A stretch of DNA of 64,000 bases from Mucilaginibacter ginsenosidivorans (GCF_007971025.1 NZ_CP042436.1:2976001-3040000); one strand, 5' to 3'; shown: positions 54,892 to 63,514, counted from the first letter of the stretch. A program made the numbers and translations. Notes: a model not told the origin generated them from the sequence alone.

Positions 54892-55557
54892 ATGAAAAAT
54901 ATACTCTTAACGCTTTCAATCCTTGCAATTGCGGTAGTGGCAAACGCACAGCAAATGCAAGTGATAGATAAAGATGGCTACAAGCTAACCTTCATTAACC
55001 AGGATGCCACGCTCGATGCTGCGTTACAGCAACGCATGATCAATACTTTTTATAAAGTTTATCCCGAACTGGCCAAAGAGTATAATCCAAATACTTTAAA
55101 AGAAGTGACCATGGTGATCGATACCGCCTATAAAGGCGTTGCCGAAACGGATAATGGCAAAGTGACCATCAGTGCGGCCTGGATGCACAAGCACCCGGAG
55201 GATATTGATGTGATAACCCACGAGGTGATGCACATTGTACAGGATTATGGCGAGAGTGTTGGTCCCGGCTGGCTCACAGAGGGTATCGCCGATTACGCCC
55301 GGTACAAATTCGGGGTAAATAACGTTGCCGCCAAATGGGCACTGCCTGATTATAAGTCAACGCAAAATTATGACAACGCCTACCGCATTACCGCACGTTT
55401 CCTGGCGTGGCTCGAAGCTAAAGTTAAACCCGGCATAGTTAAAACGTTGGATGCGCAATTACGTCAACACACTTACACCGATAACAGCTGGAAACAGTTG
55501 ACCGGTAAAACGGTGGATGAATTGTGGAAAGCGTACAGCGAGGCACCGGCAATTTGA
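54892..55557 (+). CDS. Secreted BSP-family zinc metalloprotease-like protein
   Basis: A 221-residue protein with a Sec signal peptide (ILLTLSILAIAVVANAQ, cut near 20). The metalloprotease motif HEVMHIVQ is followed by EGIADYARYKFG, the pattern of the plant basic secretory protein (BSP) family, whose third zinc ligand is the downstream acid or His. Bacteroidota carry many of these periplasmic or extracellular proteins; protease activity is inferred from the motif. It stands just upstream of the acetyltransferase gene (39 bases). Confidence 0.9.
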   Translation: MKNILLTLSILAIAVVANAQQMQVIDKDGYKLTFINQDATLDAALQQRMINTFYKVYPELAKEYNPNTLKEVTMVIDTAYKGVAETDNGKVTISAAWMHKHPEDIDVITHEVMHIVQDYGESVGPGWLTEGIADYARYKFGVNNVAAKWALPDYKSTQNYDNAYRITARFLAWLEAKVKPGIVKTLDAQLRQHTYTDNSWKQLTGKTVDELWKAYSEAPAI

Positions 55558-55596
55558 TTTGAAAAGCTATCTTTAGTAGTACCAACGAGAAATCAA

Positions 55597-56205
55597 ATGA
55601 ACCAGAAAGAACGAATGCTGGCCGAACTGCCTTATAAGGCCTGGATGGATGGGCTTGCGGAAGAACAAATAGAGACCAAAAGAAAGATTTACGACTACAA
55701 TCTTTGCCGGCCCGATGAAAGCGGGAAGATCGACAAATCGATCCGCGAAATCCTTGGAAAAGCGGGTAAAAATGTAATGATACTGGCGCCGTTCCATTGC
55801 GATTATGGCAAACACATCGAGGTTGGGGATAACTTTATGGCCAATTACAATTGCGTTATACTGGACGTTGCCAAAGTGACCATCGGCGACAACGTACTGT
55901 TCGGCCCGAATGTTTCCTTGCTTACGGCCGGGCACCCGGTTCATCATGAATCAAGAAATTCGGGTTACGAATATGGCATCGGCATCACTATTGGTAATAA
56001 TGTCTGGATAGGCGGGCAAACGGTGGTCAATCCCGGTGTTACCATCGGCGATAACACGGTTATAGGCTCGGGCAGCGTGGTTACTAAAGATATTCCCGCC
56101 AACGTAGTCGCCGTAGGCAACCCCTGTAAAGTAATGCGCGTTATTACCGAAGCTGACCACGAATATTATTATAAGAACAGGAAATTCGACGTGTCGGATT
56201 ATTAA
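55597..56205 (+). CDS. Sugar O-acetyltransferase (maltose/galactoside type)
   Basis: A 202-residue left-handed beta-helix acetyltransferase. The N-terminal helical segment (QKERMLAELPYKAWMDGLAE) is typical of Maa/LacA-type enzymes and is followed by hexapeptide repeats (NFMANYNCVILDVAKVTIGD, ITIGNNVWIGGQTVVNPGVT, IGDNTVIGSGSVVTKDIPAN). The catalytic His lies in SLLTAGHPVH. It transfers acetyl from acetyl-CoA to a sugar 6-hydroxyl. Substrate unproven. Confidence 0.93.
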   Translation: MNQKERMLAELPYKAWMDGLAEEQIETKRKIYDYNLCRPDESGKIDKSIREILGKAGKNVMILAPFHCDYGKHIEVGDNFMANYNCVILDVAKVTIGDNVLFGPNVSLLTAGHPVHHESRNSGYEYGIGITIGNNVWIGGQTVVNPGVTIGDNTVIGSGSVVTKDIPANVVAVGNPCKVMRVITEADHEYYYKNRKFDVSDY

Positions 56206-56275
56206 CGGTGCCGGTTGCTTAATTCTCCAAAATTCCGTTACTTGTAAGGGCTTTATACAACACTATCCGATCAAT

Positions 56276-57892
56276 ATGCAACGAAGAGATTTTATTAAGA
56301 CCGGTTCCATCGCCGGTATCACTACGCTTGTAGCAGCATCCTGCAACACGGCTACACCCGACAAAAAAACCACCGGGAGCGAGGATGCTTCCCTTGATGA
56401 TTTTGAATTGAACGAGGTGACCATTGATACGCTGCAGCAGAAGATGCGCATTAAGGAGCACACTTCGAGGTCGATAACGGAAAAATACCTGAAAAGGATA
56501 GATGACATTGATAAAGCCGGGCCGAAGCTGAATTCGGTGATACAAGTAAACCCTGATGCGCTGAATATGGCCGATGCAATGGATAAAGAGCGGGCAAACG
56601 GCAAAGTACGCGGCCCCTTACATGGCATCCCGGTACTGATCAAAGATAATATTGATACCGGCGATAATATGATGACGACCGCGGGTGCGCTGGCACTGGA
56701 AGGCAACTTTGCCAAGCAGGATGCTTTCATTGTGCATAAATTGCGTGAAGCGGGGGCCGTTATATTAGGAAAAACTAACCTGAGCGAGTGGGCCAATTTC
56801 CGGTCGACGCACTCCACCAGCGCGTGGAGCAGCAGGGGAGGGCAAACCAAATGCCCCTATGTCCTCGACCGTAACCCAAGCGGTTCAAGCGCAGGGTCGG
56901 GCTCGGCAGCTTCGGCAAATTTATGCGCTATTGCGATAGGCACCGAAACGGATGGCTCTATTGTATCGCCATCGTCCGTGAATGGTTTGGTGGGTATCAA
57001 ACCGACAGTGGGTTTATGGAGCAGGTCGGGTATTATCCCCATATCCAAAACACAGGATACCGCGGGGCCCATGGCGCGTACAGTAAAGGATGCTGCGATA
57101 CTGTTAGGAGCGCTTGCCGGGTATGATCCGCACGATAGCGGCATGATCCAGGCTGAGACTCAAGCGCCTGCCGATTACACTAAATTTTTGGATGCAAACG
57201 GACTGAAAGGAAAACGCCTCGGTGTGGAAAAATCGGCTTTGGAAACCAGCCCATTTATGAAGACATTATTTGAGGAAGCTATTGCCGTGCTGAAAAGCAA
57301 GGGTGCCACCATGGTGGACGTAGATGTTTATGGGCAAATAAAGCAGGCCGGGCACGATGAGTTTACCGTACTGCTTTATGAGTTTAAGGATGGAGTGAAC
57401 AAGTACCTGAGCAACGCTAATTGCAAAATGAAGACCCTCGCCGATGTGATCGAATTCAATAAAAAGAATGAGGCCAGGGCTATGCCATACTTTAAGCAGG
57501 AGACCCTGGAGCTGGCCCAGAAAAAAGATGGCCTCGATGCTAAAGAATATCTTGACGCTGTGAAAAACACAACGTCAATCACCCGCGGCGTAATTGATAA
57601 AATATTACAGGATAACAAGTTGGATGCCATCATCGCCCCAACCAACGGCTTCGCCAATTGTATTGACCTGGTAAATGGCGATTATGATAATGGCTATTCA
57701 TTCTCGGGTCCGGCAGCAATGGCCGGTTACCCGCATATCACCGTACCTATGGGTTATTTTCATGAATTGCCGATCGGGTTATCCTTCGTAAGTACGGCCT
57801 ACGACGAGGCGGGTATCATCACCCTGGGTTATGCTTATGAGCAGGCCTCGAAAAAAAGGGTGCCGCCGAAGTTTACTAAGGTTATTGTGTAA
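56276..57892 (+). CDS. Exported amidase-signature hydrolase
   Basis: A 538-residue enzyme. The N-terminus MQRRDFIKTGSIAG is a Tat signal with a lipobox-like VAASC at about residue 24. The amidase signature triad appears as Lys in VLIKDNIDTG, cis-Ser in GSSAGSGSAASANLC and nucleophile Ser in TETDGSIVSPSSVN. Such enzymes hydrolyse amides or amino-acid esters; the substrate is unknown. The neighbouring AraC-type gene starts only 8 bases downstream, so they share a transcript. Confidence 0.93.
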   Translation: MQRRDFIKTGSIAGITTLVAASCNTATPDKKTTGSEDASLDDFELNEVTIDTLQQKMRIKEHTSRSITEKYLKRIDDIDKAGPKLNSVIQVNPDALNMADAMDKERANGKVRGPLHGIPVLIKDNIDTGDNMMTTAGALALEGNFAKQDAFIVHKLREAGAVILGKTNLSEWANFRSTHSTSAWSSRGGQTKCPYVLDRNPSGSSAGSGSAASANLCAIAIGTETDGSIVSPSSVNGLVGIKPTVGLWSRSGIIPISKTQDTAGPMARTVKDAAILLGALAGYDPHDSGMIQAETQAPADYTKFLDANGLKGKRLGVEKSALETSPFMKTLFEEAIAVLKSKGATMVDVDVYGQIKQAGHDEFTVLLYEFKDGVNKYLSNANCKMKTLADVIEFNKKNEARAMPYFKQETLELAQKKDGLDAKEYLDAVKNTTSITRGVIDKILQDNKLDAIIAPTNGFANCIDLVNGDYDNGYSFSGPAAMAGYPHITVPMGYFHELPIGLSFVSTAYDEAGIITLGYAYEQASKKRVPPKFTKVIV

Positions 57893-57900
57893 ATTTGACT

Positions 57901-58290
57901 ATGCCCGCGAAGATCCCCCAAAAAATATTATCCCGCCAGCACGAGATCACCTCCGATTTTTTAAAGGAGGTAGACAAACACCTGGCCGATATTATAGAGG
58001 GGCGTGCTATGGATATGTACGAGATAAGGGATATTGCCGATATCATGCATATTCACCCAACACACCTTAGCAATACCATCAAACTAACTACGGGCAAATC
58101 ACCCTGCAGTTTTTTCGAGGCAAGGATAATGGATATCGCCAAATTTATGCTCCGCGAAACCAATACCCCTGTCGCGCACATCGCGGCAAAACTCACCTTC
58201 GACCCATCAAACTTTACCAAATTCTTCAAACGCTTTGAAGGGGTGACCCCAAAACAGTACCGCGAGGAAATGTTTATGAGTTCAATGTGA
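57901..58290 (+). CDS. AraC-type helix-turn-helix protein
   Basis: A 129-residue protein started at the ATG at 57901. It consists almost wholly of a C-terminal-type AraC DNA-binding domain: the first HTH has DIADIMHIHPTHLSNTIKL and the second HIAAKLTFDPSNFTKFFKRF ending EGVTPKQYREEM. There is only a short N-terminal helix and no sugar-binding domain, so effector sensing must come from elsewhere. It follows the amidase by 8 bases and precedes an SDR gene by 178 bases, and may control either. Confidence 0.92.
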   Translation: MPAKIPQKILSRQHEITSDFLKEVDKHLADIIEGRAMDMYEIRDIADIMHIHPTHLSNTIKLTTGKSPCSFFEARIMDIAKFMLRETNTPVAHIAAKLTFDPSNFTKFFKRFEGVTPKQYREEMFMSSM

Positions 58291-58371
58291 ATGGTCAATA
58301 GTCAGTAGTGAATGCATATCATTTCAACGGCCGGCCAATTCACCATTCACCACTGACCATTCACCATTCAC
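58287..58371. repeat. Imperfect inverted repeat between the AraC-type and SDR genes
   Basis: Arm 58287-58314 pairs with arm 58344-58371 with 25 of 28 positions complementary; the words GAATGGT / ACCATTC and GTCAGT / ACTGAC recur. The left arm covers the last two codons and stop of the AraC-type gene. Confidence 0.85.
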
Positions 58372-58445
58372 AAAAAAACTGAACTGCTCACCATTTTTTC
58401 TGAAACAGTCACCATGCCGGGGTGTTGTTTAAAGCGGAACTTTGT

Positions 58446-58460
58446 ATCGTTTTAAACGAT
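58446..58460. promoter_or_regulatory. Palindrome upstream of the SDR gene
   Basis: ATCGTTT-T-AAACGAT is a perfect 7-1-7 palindrome ending 7 bases before the SDR start codon. The position suits an operator, perhaps of the AraC-type protein upstream, but no regulator is proven. Confidence 0.45.
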
Positions 58461-58467
58461 CAGAAAC

Positions 58468-59220
58468 ATGGAACAAACAAATAAAATAGCGCTCATCACC
58501 GGCGGCAGCCGCGGACTGGGCAAGAACGCTGCATTGCATATTGCAAAAAAGGGTATCGATGTTATTATTACCTACCGCAGCAAAAAGGACGAAGCCGAAG
58601 ACGTAGTAGCTGAAATTGAGCAAAGCGGACAAAAGGCGGCCGCGCTGCAGTTAGATACCGGAATTGTCAAATCTTTCGACGCCTTCTCGCAGCAGCTTAC
58701 CGCTATCCTGAAAGAAAAATGGGGCAGGGAACATTTCGATTTCCTGGTAAACAATGCAGGCATTAATGCGCCCTCGCCATTTGGTAAAACAACCGAGGAG
58801 GATTTTGATAACCTGGTTAATGTTCATTTTAAAGGGGTTTACTTTCTTACCCAAACGTTGCTGCCGGTAATCGCTGACGGCGGGCGGATCATCAACTTTT
58901 CAAGCGGGTTGGCACGTTTCTCTACGCCGGGGTATGCTGCCTACGCTTCTATGAAAGGCGCCATCGAGGTGTTTACCCGTTACCTGGCCAAAGAACTTGG
59001 TCCGCGGAAAATAGCGGCGAATGTTATCGCCCCGGGTATCATCGAAACAGATTTTACCAGCGAGGCATTCTCCAATCCGGGTATGAAGGAACGCGTATCA
59101 CAAATAACAGCATTAGGTCGCCCCGGCATGCCCGATGATATCGGCGGCATCACAGCCTTCCTTTGTACCGAGGATGCCCGCTGGATAAATGCGCAGCGTA
59201 TCGAAGCCTCGGGGGGATGA
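58468..59220 (+). CDS. Short-chain dehydrogenase/reductase
   Basis: A 250-residue Rossmann-fold oxidoreductase with the cofactor motif ALITGGSRGLGKNAALHIAK, the catalytic Ser in NFSSGLARF, and YxxxK in YAAYASMKGAIEV. It ends ARWINAQRIEASGG, the usual SDR tail. It reduces or oxidises an unknown alcohol/ketone with NAD(P)H. A palindrome lies immediately upstream. The AraC-type gene upstream may regulate it. Confidence 0.93.
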   Translation: MEQTNKIALITGGSRGLGKNAALHIAKKGIDVIITYRSKKDEAEDVVAEIEQSGQKAAALQLDTGIVKSFDAFSQQLTAILKEKWGREHFDFLVNNAGINAPSPFGKTTEEDFDNLVNVHFKGVYFLTQTLLPVIADGGRIINFSSGLARFSTPGYAAYASMKGAIEVFTRYLAKELGPRKIAANVIAPGIIETDFTSEAFSNPGMKERVSQITALGRPGMPDDIGGITAFLCTEDARWINAQRIEASGG

Positions 59221-59232
59221 ATTTGTGAGTTG

Positions 59233-59452
59233 GAGATTAGTTGATTGGTGATTTGTTTATCCCTTTGCCCAGTTGACTCAACCGGTCGTTGCTTCGCTCG
59301 GCCACCCTCTCTATCGCAAGCGATAAAGAGGGTTTATAGTTTCCTGTGTTCAAAAAGCCATCTCTGCGACGCAAAGAGGGGGTAAGTAAACCAGGTGAGC
59401 CAATCACCAGTTGACTAATCACAAATTAACTAATCACTAATCAACTAATCTC
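59233..59452. repeat. Long-range inverted repeat with a nested hairpin, SDR/MarR-GNAT spacer
   Basis: Arm 59233-59253 (GAGATTAGTTGATTGGTGAT plus T) pairs with arm 59432-59452 at 20 of 21 positions; weaker pairing flanks it. Inside, ACCCTCT-C-TATCGC and GCGATA-A-AGAGGGT (59304-59333) form a stem of 13 pairs and one mismatch with an AA loop. The region fills almost all of the 230-base convergent spacer. Confidence 0.85.
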
Positions 59453-60395
59453 ACACCTTCAACTCCATCTGTATATTCGACCGTTCATAGGGCGATGGCG
59501 GACCGGTTATTTTTTCGAAACCCAGTTTCAGGTATAAATTGATGGCTGGCTTCAACATCGTATTGCTTTCCAGGTAAACAGTATCAGCGCCCAGGTCCTT
59601 TGCTTTTTCGATACAGGCCTGGCCAAGCAGCGTACCGATGCTTTTACCCTGCGCTTTAGGCGACACCGCCATTTTCGCCAGCTCGTACTTTTTATCGTCC
59701 ATTTTGATGATGGCGCAGGCGCCAACTACGTTACCCTCGTAAACTGCCATAAAAATATGGCCCCCTTTATCGACGATGTATTCGTCCGGGTGATCCAGTG
59801 CCTTATGGTCCGATTCCTCCATACGGAAGTATTGGGTTATCCATTCCTCGTTCAATTGTTTAAACGCCTGCTTATGAGCAGGAGTGTAATCAATTATCTG
59901 TACTTTCTCCCCCTCGCGTTTTTTCTTTTCCTCCTGCACCCGGCGCAGCAGGCTCTTTTGCTCCAGTAAATACTCCCATTCTTCAATGGCTTTCCACAGG
60001 TCGTACTGGCTTTCGCTGAAAGCCTGGTTAATGGCTGCCGAAACATCCTGGTGCTGGTCGTTTAATTTCATGGCCGCTGCCTTTCCTTTTTCGGTTAACG
60101 ATACAAAGTTCTTGCGCTGGTCGTGTTTGTTCTTGCGCTCGGTAACAAAGCCGCATTTCACCATTTCGCGCACAACCTGGCTCACCGACGCATGGCTCTG
60201 GCCTATCTCGCGTGCAATAACGGTTATCGAATTTTCAATGGTTTGCGTCAGTACATAAAATACCGGCCACCAGCGCGGCTGTATATCCACACCATAAATG
60301 TGATACAATTGTGCGGCATCGGTTGTTATCATGTCACTTAAACCCCTTAATCTTGAACCGATTGCCATTTTGCCAACTTTATTGTAAAAGTCCAT
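59451..60395 (-). CDS. MarR-type regulator fused to a GNAT acetyltransferase
   Basis: A 314-residue protein. Residues about 20-135 are a MarR winged helix (IAREIGQSHASVSQVVREMV as recognition part, FVTERKNKHDQRKNFVSLTE as the wing). Residues about 160-314 are a GNAT domain with the acetyl-CoA loop in AVSPKAQGKSIGTLLGQACI and a final ESNTMLKPAINLYLKLGFEK. Such fusions regulate their own or neighbouring genes and acetylate small molecules; the substrate is unknown. Its promoter (TTTG-N19-TAAACTTG) and a palindrome on the start site lie just upstream, suggesting self-repression. Confidence 0.92.
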   Translation of the reverse strand: MDFYNKVGKMAIGSRLRGLSDMITTDAAQLYHIYGVDIQPRWWPVFYVLTQTIENSITVIAREIGQSHASVSQVVREMVKCGFVTERKNKHDQRKNFVSLTEKGKAAAMKLNDQHQDVSAAINQAFSESQYDLWKAIEEWEYLLEQKSLLRRVQEEKKKREGEKVQIIDYTPAHKQAFKQLNEEWITQYFRMEESDHKALDHPDEYIVDKGGHIFMAVYEGNVVGACAIIKMDDKKYELAKMAVSPKAQGKSIGTLLGQACIEKAKDLGADTVYLESNTMLKPAINLYLKLGFEKITGPPSPYERSNIQMELKV

Positions 60396-60408
60396 TTTCT
60401 AATTATTA

Positions 60409-60422
60409 CGTAAGTGCTTACG
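60409..60422. promoter_or_regulatory. Operator-like palindrome of the MarR-GNAT gene
   Basis: CGTAAG-TG-CTTACG is a perfect palindrome immediately downstream of the -7 box, where transcription starts, a typical position for a MarR dimer site that blocks RNA polymerase. Confidence 0.7.
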
Positions 60423-60453
60423 CAAGTTTAGATACTTTATTTTAAAAATCAAA
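60423..60453 (-). promoter_or_regulatory. Promoter of the MarR-GNAT gene
   Basis: On the minus strand TTTG (60450-60453), 19 bases, then TAAACTTG (60423-60430; one mismatch to TAnnTTTG). Spacing and position fit a Bacteroidota housekeeping promoter. Confidence 0.7.
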
Positions 60454-60489
60454 TAGCTGCGCGGAATTTTTTTTTGGCTTAAAATAAGA

Positions 60490-60520
60490 ATGGGCATGAA
60501 AGCTTGAATTTCATGCCCAT
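60490..60520 (-). terminator. Terminator of the DUF2807 gene
   Basis: A perfect 11-bp stem (60490-60500, 60510-60520) with a 9-base loop is followed on the minus strand by TTCTTATTTT. It shields the MarR-GNAT promoter from upstream read-through. Confidence 0.8.
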
Positions 60521-60538
60521 CAATTTCGAAGAGGATAA

Positions 60539-61141
60539 TTACTGTATTGATACCAGGCCCTTTTCTGTGTTTAAGTAGTCAGGGTTTACTTTTTTAACCA
60601 GGTGTTCGCTGTCCAGCATCGCATAATTCAGCGTTGCGGAATATTCGCAGCGCAAATTGGCGCTGTAAGCCGAACCTGACAGATCAGCCTTAGCGCGACC
60701 ATTTAGTTTAAAACTTACCGCAAACACGTCAAGATTTAATTGAGCGGATGCACGGTCGTATAAATTTACATCCAGTCCGAGCGCGGAAAGCTTTCCGAAT
60801 GATCTTACTACGGCGTCGTCGTATACCGACAATTTTTGCAGGTTAACAGCGCTAACCCAAACCACCAGTTTCTGATCTTTATAAGACGCTATGCGCAGCA
60901 CGCCGTCCTGTCCCTGCACCATGGCGCTTTCCGCATAATAATTGTTATAAACTTTTACCTGGTCGGTTGTAGCGTACGATACATAAAGTTCTACATTGCC
61001 GTGTACTTCGATCTTGTTGATCGGGCCAACCTGCGTTAAAGTGGTTACTGCGTCTTTATCAAAAGCTGCGGCGCCGGCCCGTTGACTTACGCCTGATAAG
61101 GCCAGTAATGCAATTGTGAGAGTTAAAATTGAGGTTTTCAT
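60539..61141 (-). CDS. DUF2807 (GIN domain) exported protein
   Basis: A 200-residue protein with a Sec signal peptide (ILTLTIALLALSGVSQRAGA, cut near 24). The mature part is a beta-helix-like DUF2807 domain: INKIEVHGNVELYVSYATTD, VKVYNNYYAESAMVQGQDGV, SVYDDAVVRSFGKLSALGLD, VNLYDRASAQLNLDVFAVSF. These proteins are common in Bacteroidota envelopes; their role is not known. It is monocistronic. Confidence 0.9.
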   Translation of the reverse strand: MKTSILTLTIALLALSGVSQRAGAAAFDKDAVTTLTQVGPINKIEVHGNVELYVSYATTDQVKVYNNYYAESAMVQGQDGVLRIASYKDQKLVVWVSAVNLQKLSVYDDAVVRSFGKLSALGLDVNLYDRASAQLNLDVFAVSFKLNGRAKADLSGSAYSANLRCEYSATLNYAMLDSEHLVKKVNPDYLNTEKGLVSIQ

Positions 61142-61396
61142 TTTATTTAATGTTTTTGATTCCTGTTTTAAATATTAATTGTTTACACCCCTATGCCAAA
61201 ATTGATACCTGTTTTGTAAATAATTGATAGTCAATAGGAAAATTTTTAAATGAAAGGATTAACTGTTCGCAACCGTACACCTGCCGTGCACTGGCGGACG
61301 GTTTTTGGCCGCTTTTTGCAATGCTGAATTACTTTTTCAACGAAAGTTTTTAAGGGTTCGCGGGTAAATATTAACTTGCTTCAAAATTATCTGAAC

Positions 61397-62314
61397 ATGG
61401 AATTTGGCCGCGTTGACCCCCACGAATTAGCATTGATCGATTACACTCTTCCGGCCGATCCGGAGCTGACCATAAAAACCCTGAAAGCAGCCAAAGGCAA
61501 AGGCGAACTGCAGGTGCACGTAGGCTGCGCCAAGTGGGGAAGAAAGGAATGGCTGGGAAAGATATATCCGCCGAAAACCAAGGAAGCAAATTTCCTGGAC
61601 GAATACGTAAAGCATTTCGACTGTATCGAACTGAACGCCACCTTTTACCAGGTTTACGGGCCCGAAACCATTAGTAAGTGGAAGGAAAAAGCCGCTGCAA
61701 ACCCGGGCTTTAAATTTTGCCCTAAATTTTCCCAATCCATTACACACATCCGCAGGTTAAAAAATGCTGATGAATTAACTACGCAATATTATAATGGCAT
61801 TATGGCCTTCGGCGATCAGCTCGGTCCACTGTTTTTGCAGGTCGGCGACAATTATACGCCAAAGAGTTTTCCTGAACTGAAGTCTTATCTTGAACACCTT
61901 CCGAAAGATGTGCCGGTGTTTGTTGAGGTGCGCCATAAAGACTGGTATGCTGTGCCTGAAGTAAGGGATAACTTATTCAATACATTGCACGAACTGAATA
62001 TTGGTGCAGTGATAACAGATGCATCGGGCCGGCGCGACTGCGTGCACATGGAATTGCCCACGCCGCATGCCTTTATCCGTTTTGTTGGCAACAGTCTTGA
62101 TAAGACAGATTATAAACGCGTTGACGACTGGGTTGCCCGCATAAAGGACTGGAAAGAGCAGGGACTGCAATCGGTATGGTTTTTTATGCACCAGCACGAC
62201 GAACGCTACTCGCCCGAACTTTGCGATTATGTAGTGGACGAGTTGAACAAGGCGCTCGGCCTCAGTTTGCACCGGCCGCAGTTTATCGAAAGAGAAAAGG
62301 GAATGTTTGATTAA
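61397..62314 (+). CDS. DUF72 family protein
   Basis: A 305-residue TIM-barrel protein starting at the ATG of MEFGRVDPHE; the TTG seven codons upstream is not needed. Family landmarks are HVGCAKWGRKEWLGKIYPPK, HFDCIELNATFYQVYGPETI, FKFCPKFSQSITHIRRLKNA, FVEVRHKDWYAVPE and WVARIKDWKEQGLQSVWFFM. DUF72 proteins are widely conserved, with an unknown function suspected in DNA or sugar handling. It is alone in its unit. Confidence 0.93.
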   Translation: MEFGRVDPHELALIDYTLPADPELTIKTLKAAKGKGELQVHVGCAKWGRKEWLGKIYPPKTKEANFLDEYVKHFDCIELNATFYQVYGPETISKWKEKAAANPGFKFCPKFSQSITHIRRLKNADELTTQYYNGIMAFGDQLGPLFLQVGDNYTPKSFPELKSYLEHLPKDVPVFVEVRHKDWYAVPEVRDNLFNTLHELNIGAVITDASGRRDCVHMELPTPHAFIRFVGNSLDKTDYKRVDDWVARIKDWKEQGLQSVWFFMHQHDERYSPELCDYVVDELNKALGLSLHRPQFIEREKGMFD

Positions 62315-62374
62315 ATCGCACTCACCTGTTCTTATCCTGATTTTTAGTATATTGATAACCTAAACTTATTACAA

Positions 62375-63424
62375 ATGAAATATTTTTTACTCCTAATTTT
62401 TTTGCCCTTGTTTTCTTTTGGGCAGGTAACCGACCAGGCATTAAAAGGCCTTTGGGTTAAAGTAAAAGCACAAATGAAAGATGGCAGCCGCATTGTTGAC
62501 CACAACGGCTGCGGTATGGATTTCCTGAAGTACGACTTCACCGGAGATGGTTTTGTCGATATGAGTAATGAGGTATTCTTCGATGGGTTTAGGATGCAAA
62601 CAAAAATTTTGGGAGACTCGCTAATTATAGGTGGGACGGTATACAATATACTGGCTCCGATAAAAGATACGCTGAAACTTTCGTTTTTTGCCCCATTTGG
62701 CGTTCAGGACAAGCAGTTGCCGGTTTATTATTTCGTCAAAACACCCGTGCAAAATGTAAAGACTACCGCCACATTTAACGCAGTTCTGAAAGACTCGGTC
62801 TACCAGGCTACCAATGATTTTTTCCCTGTGTGTAAGGGTACTTTGGGTGCCCTGATGTCATGGATCAACGTACGTTATGACGAGGGAACTTTAAAAGCAA
62901 GTTTTATTGTCGATAAAAAAGGCAGGGTGAAAAACTTTACCGTTTTAGAGGCAGATAGTATTTCAAATGGTTTCGCAAAAACCGTGGGCAACGCTTTAGG
63001 GAGCCTGAGTTGGATACCTGCACGAAAGAACGATATGCCCGTTAACACATTGGTGCAAGTTACGTTTAAAACAGACCATAGGCTATACAAGGGCACTACT
63101 GACATCGTAAACACCTTAAGTGTCGATTGCCCGTTTATACCTCATTCTCCCTACGGCCCGTTATCACAAGAGGAATTTGATGCCGTACAACAGACCATTA
63201 ATGAGGCTATTAAACAGTCAAACAATCGTAATTATGACAGGGCCCTGGAATTGCTCGATCAATGCCTCCAGGTCGATAGTATCAACCTAAACGCTTATAA
63301 TCTGAAAGCGTTTATTCATACCAATTTGGGTAAAAAGAAAGAGGCCTGCGCCGATTGGAGTGTACTTGCCGGCCTTGGACAGGTTGAAGCTATTCAAAAT
63401 CTTGCGAAATTTTGTAAGAACTGA
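62375..63424 (+). CDS. Signal-peptide protein with TonB-C-like and TPR domains
   Basis: A 349-residue protein with an N-terminal signal (YFLLLIFLPLFSFGQ, cut near 17). Residues about 165-235 resemble the TonB C-terminal domain: TLKASFIVDKKGRVKNFTVL, GNALGSLSWIPARKNDMPVN, TLVQVTFK. Residues about 275-345 are a TPR unit (IKQSNNRNYDRALELLDQCL, INLNAYNLKAFIHTNLGKKK). The domain order suggests an envelope protein with a TonB-like contact module. Function and partner unknown. Confidence 0.82.
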   Translation: MKYFLLLIFLPLFSFGQVTDQALKGLWVKVKAQMKDGSRIVDHNGCGMDFLKYDFTGDGFVDMSNEVFFDGFRMQTKILGDSLIIGGTVYNILAPIKDTLKLSFFAPFGVQDKQLPVYYFVKTPVQNVKTTATFNAVLKDSVYQATNDFFPVCKGTLGALMSWINVRYDEGTLKASFIVDKKGRVKNFTVLEADSISNGFAKTVGNALGSLSWIPARKNDMPVNTLVQVTFKTDHRLYKGTTDIVNTLSVDCPFIPHSPYGPLSQEEFDAVQQTINEAIKQSNNRNYDRALELLDQCLQVDSINLNAYNLKAFIHTNLGKKKEACADWSVLAGLGQVEAIQNLAKFCKN

Positions 63425-63477
63425 GATAACAGGCTGATTATAGGAAAAATAATTTAGCAGTTGTTTTTGTAACAAAG

Positions 63478-63499
63478 TATTTAGACATTTGTCTAAATA
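63478..63499. promoter_or_regulatory. Operator-like palindrome of the sdpR-like gene
   Basis: TATTTAGACA-TT-TGTCTAAATA is a perfect 22-bp palindrome 15 bases before the start codon. It matches the expected layout of an ArsR/SdpR-type dimer site controlling its own operon; a TTG at 63461 and a TTTG at 63488 could be promoter parts within it. Confidence 0.75.
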
Positions 63500-63514
63500 T
63501 ATAAATAGAAAAAA

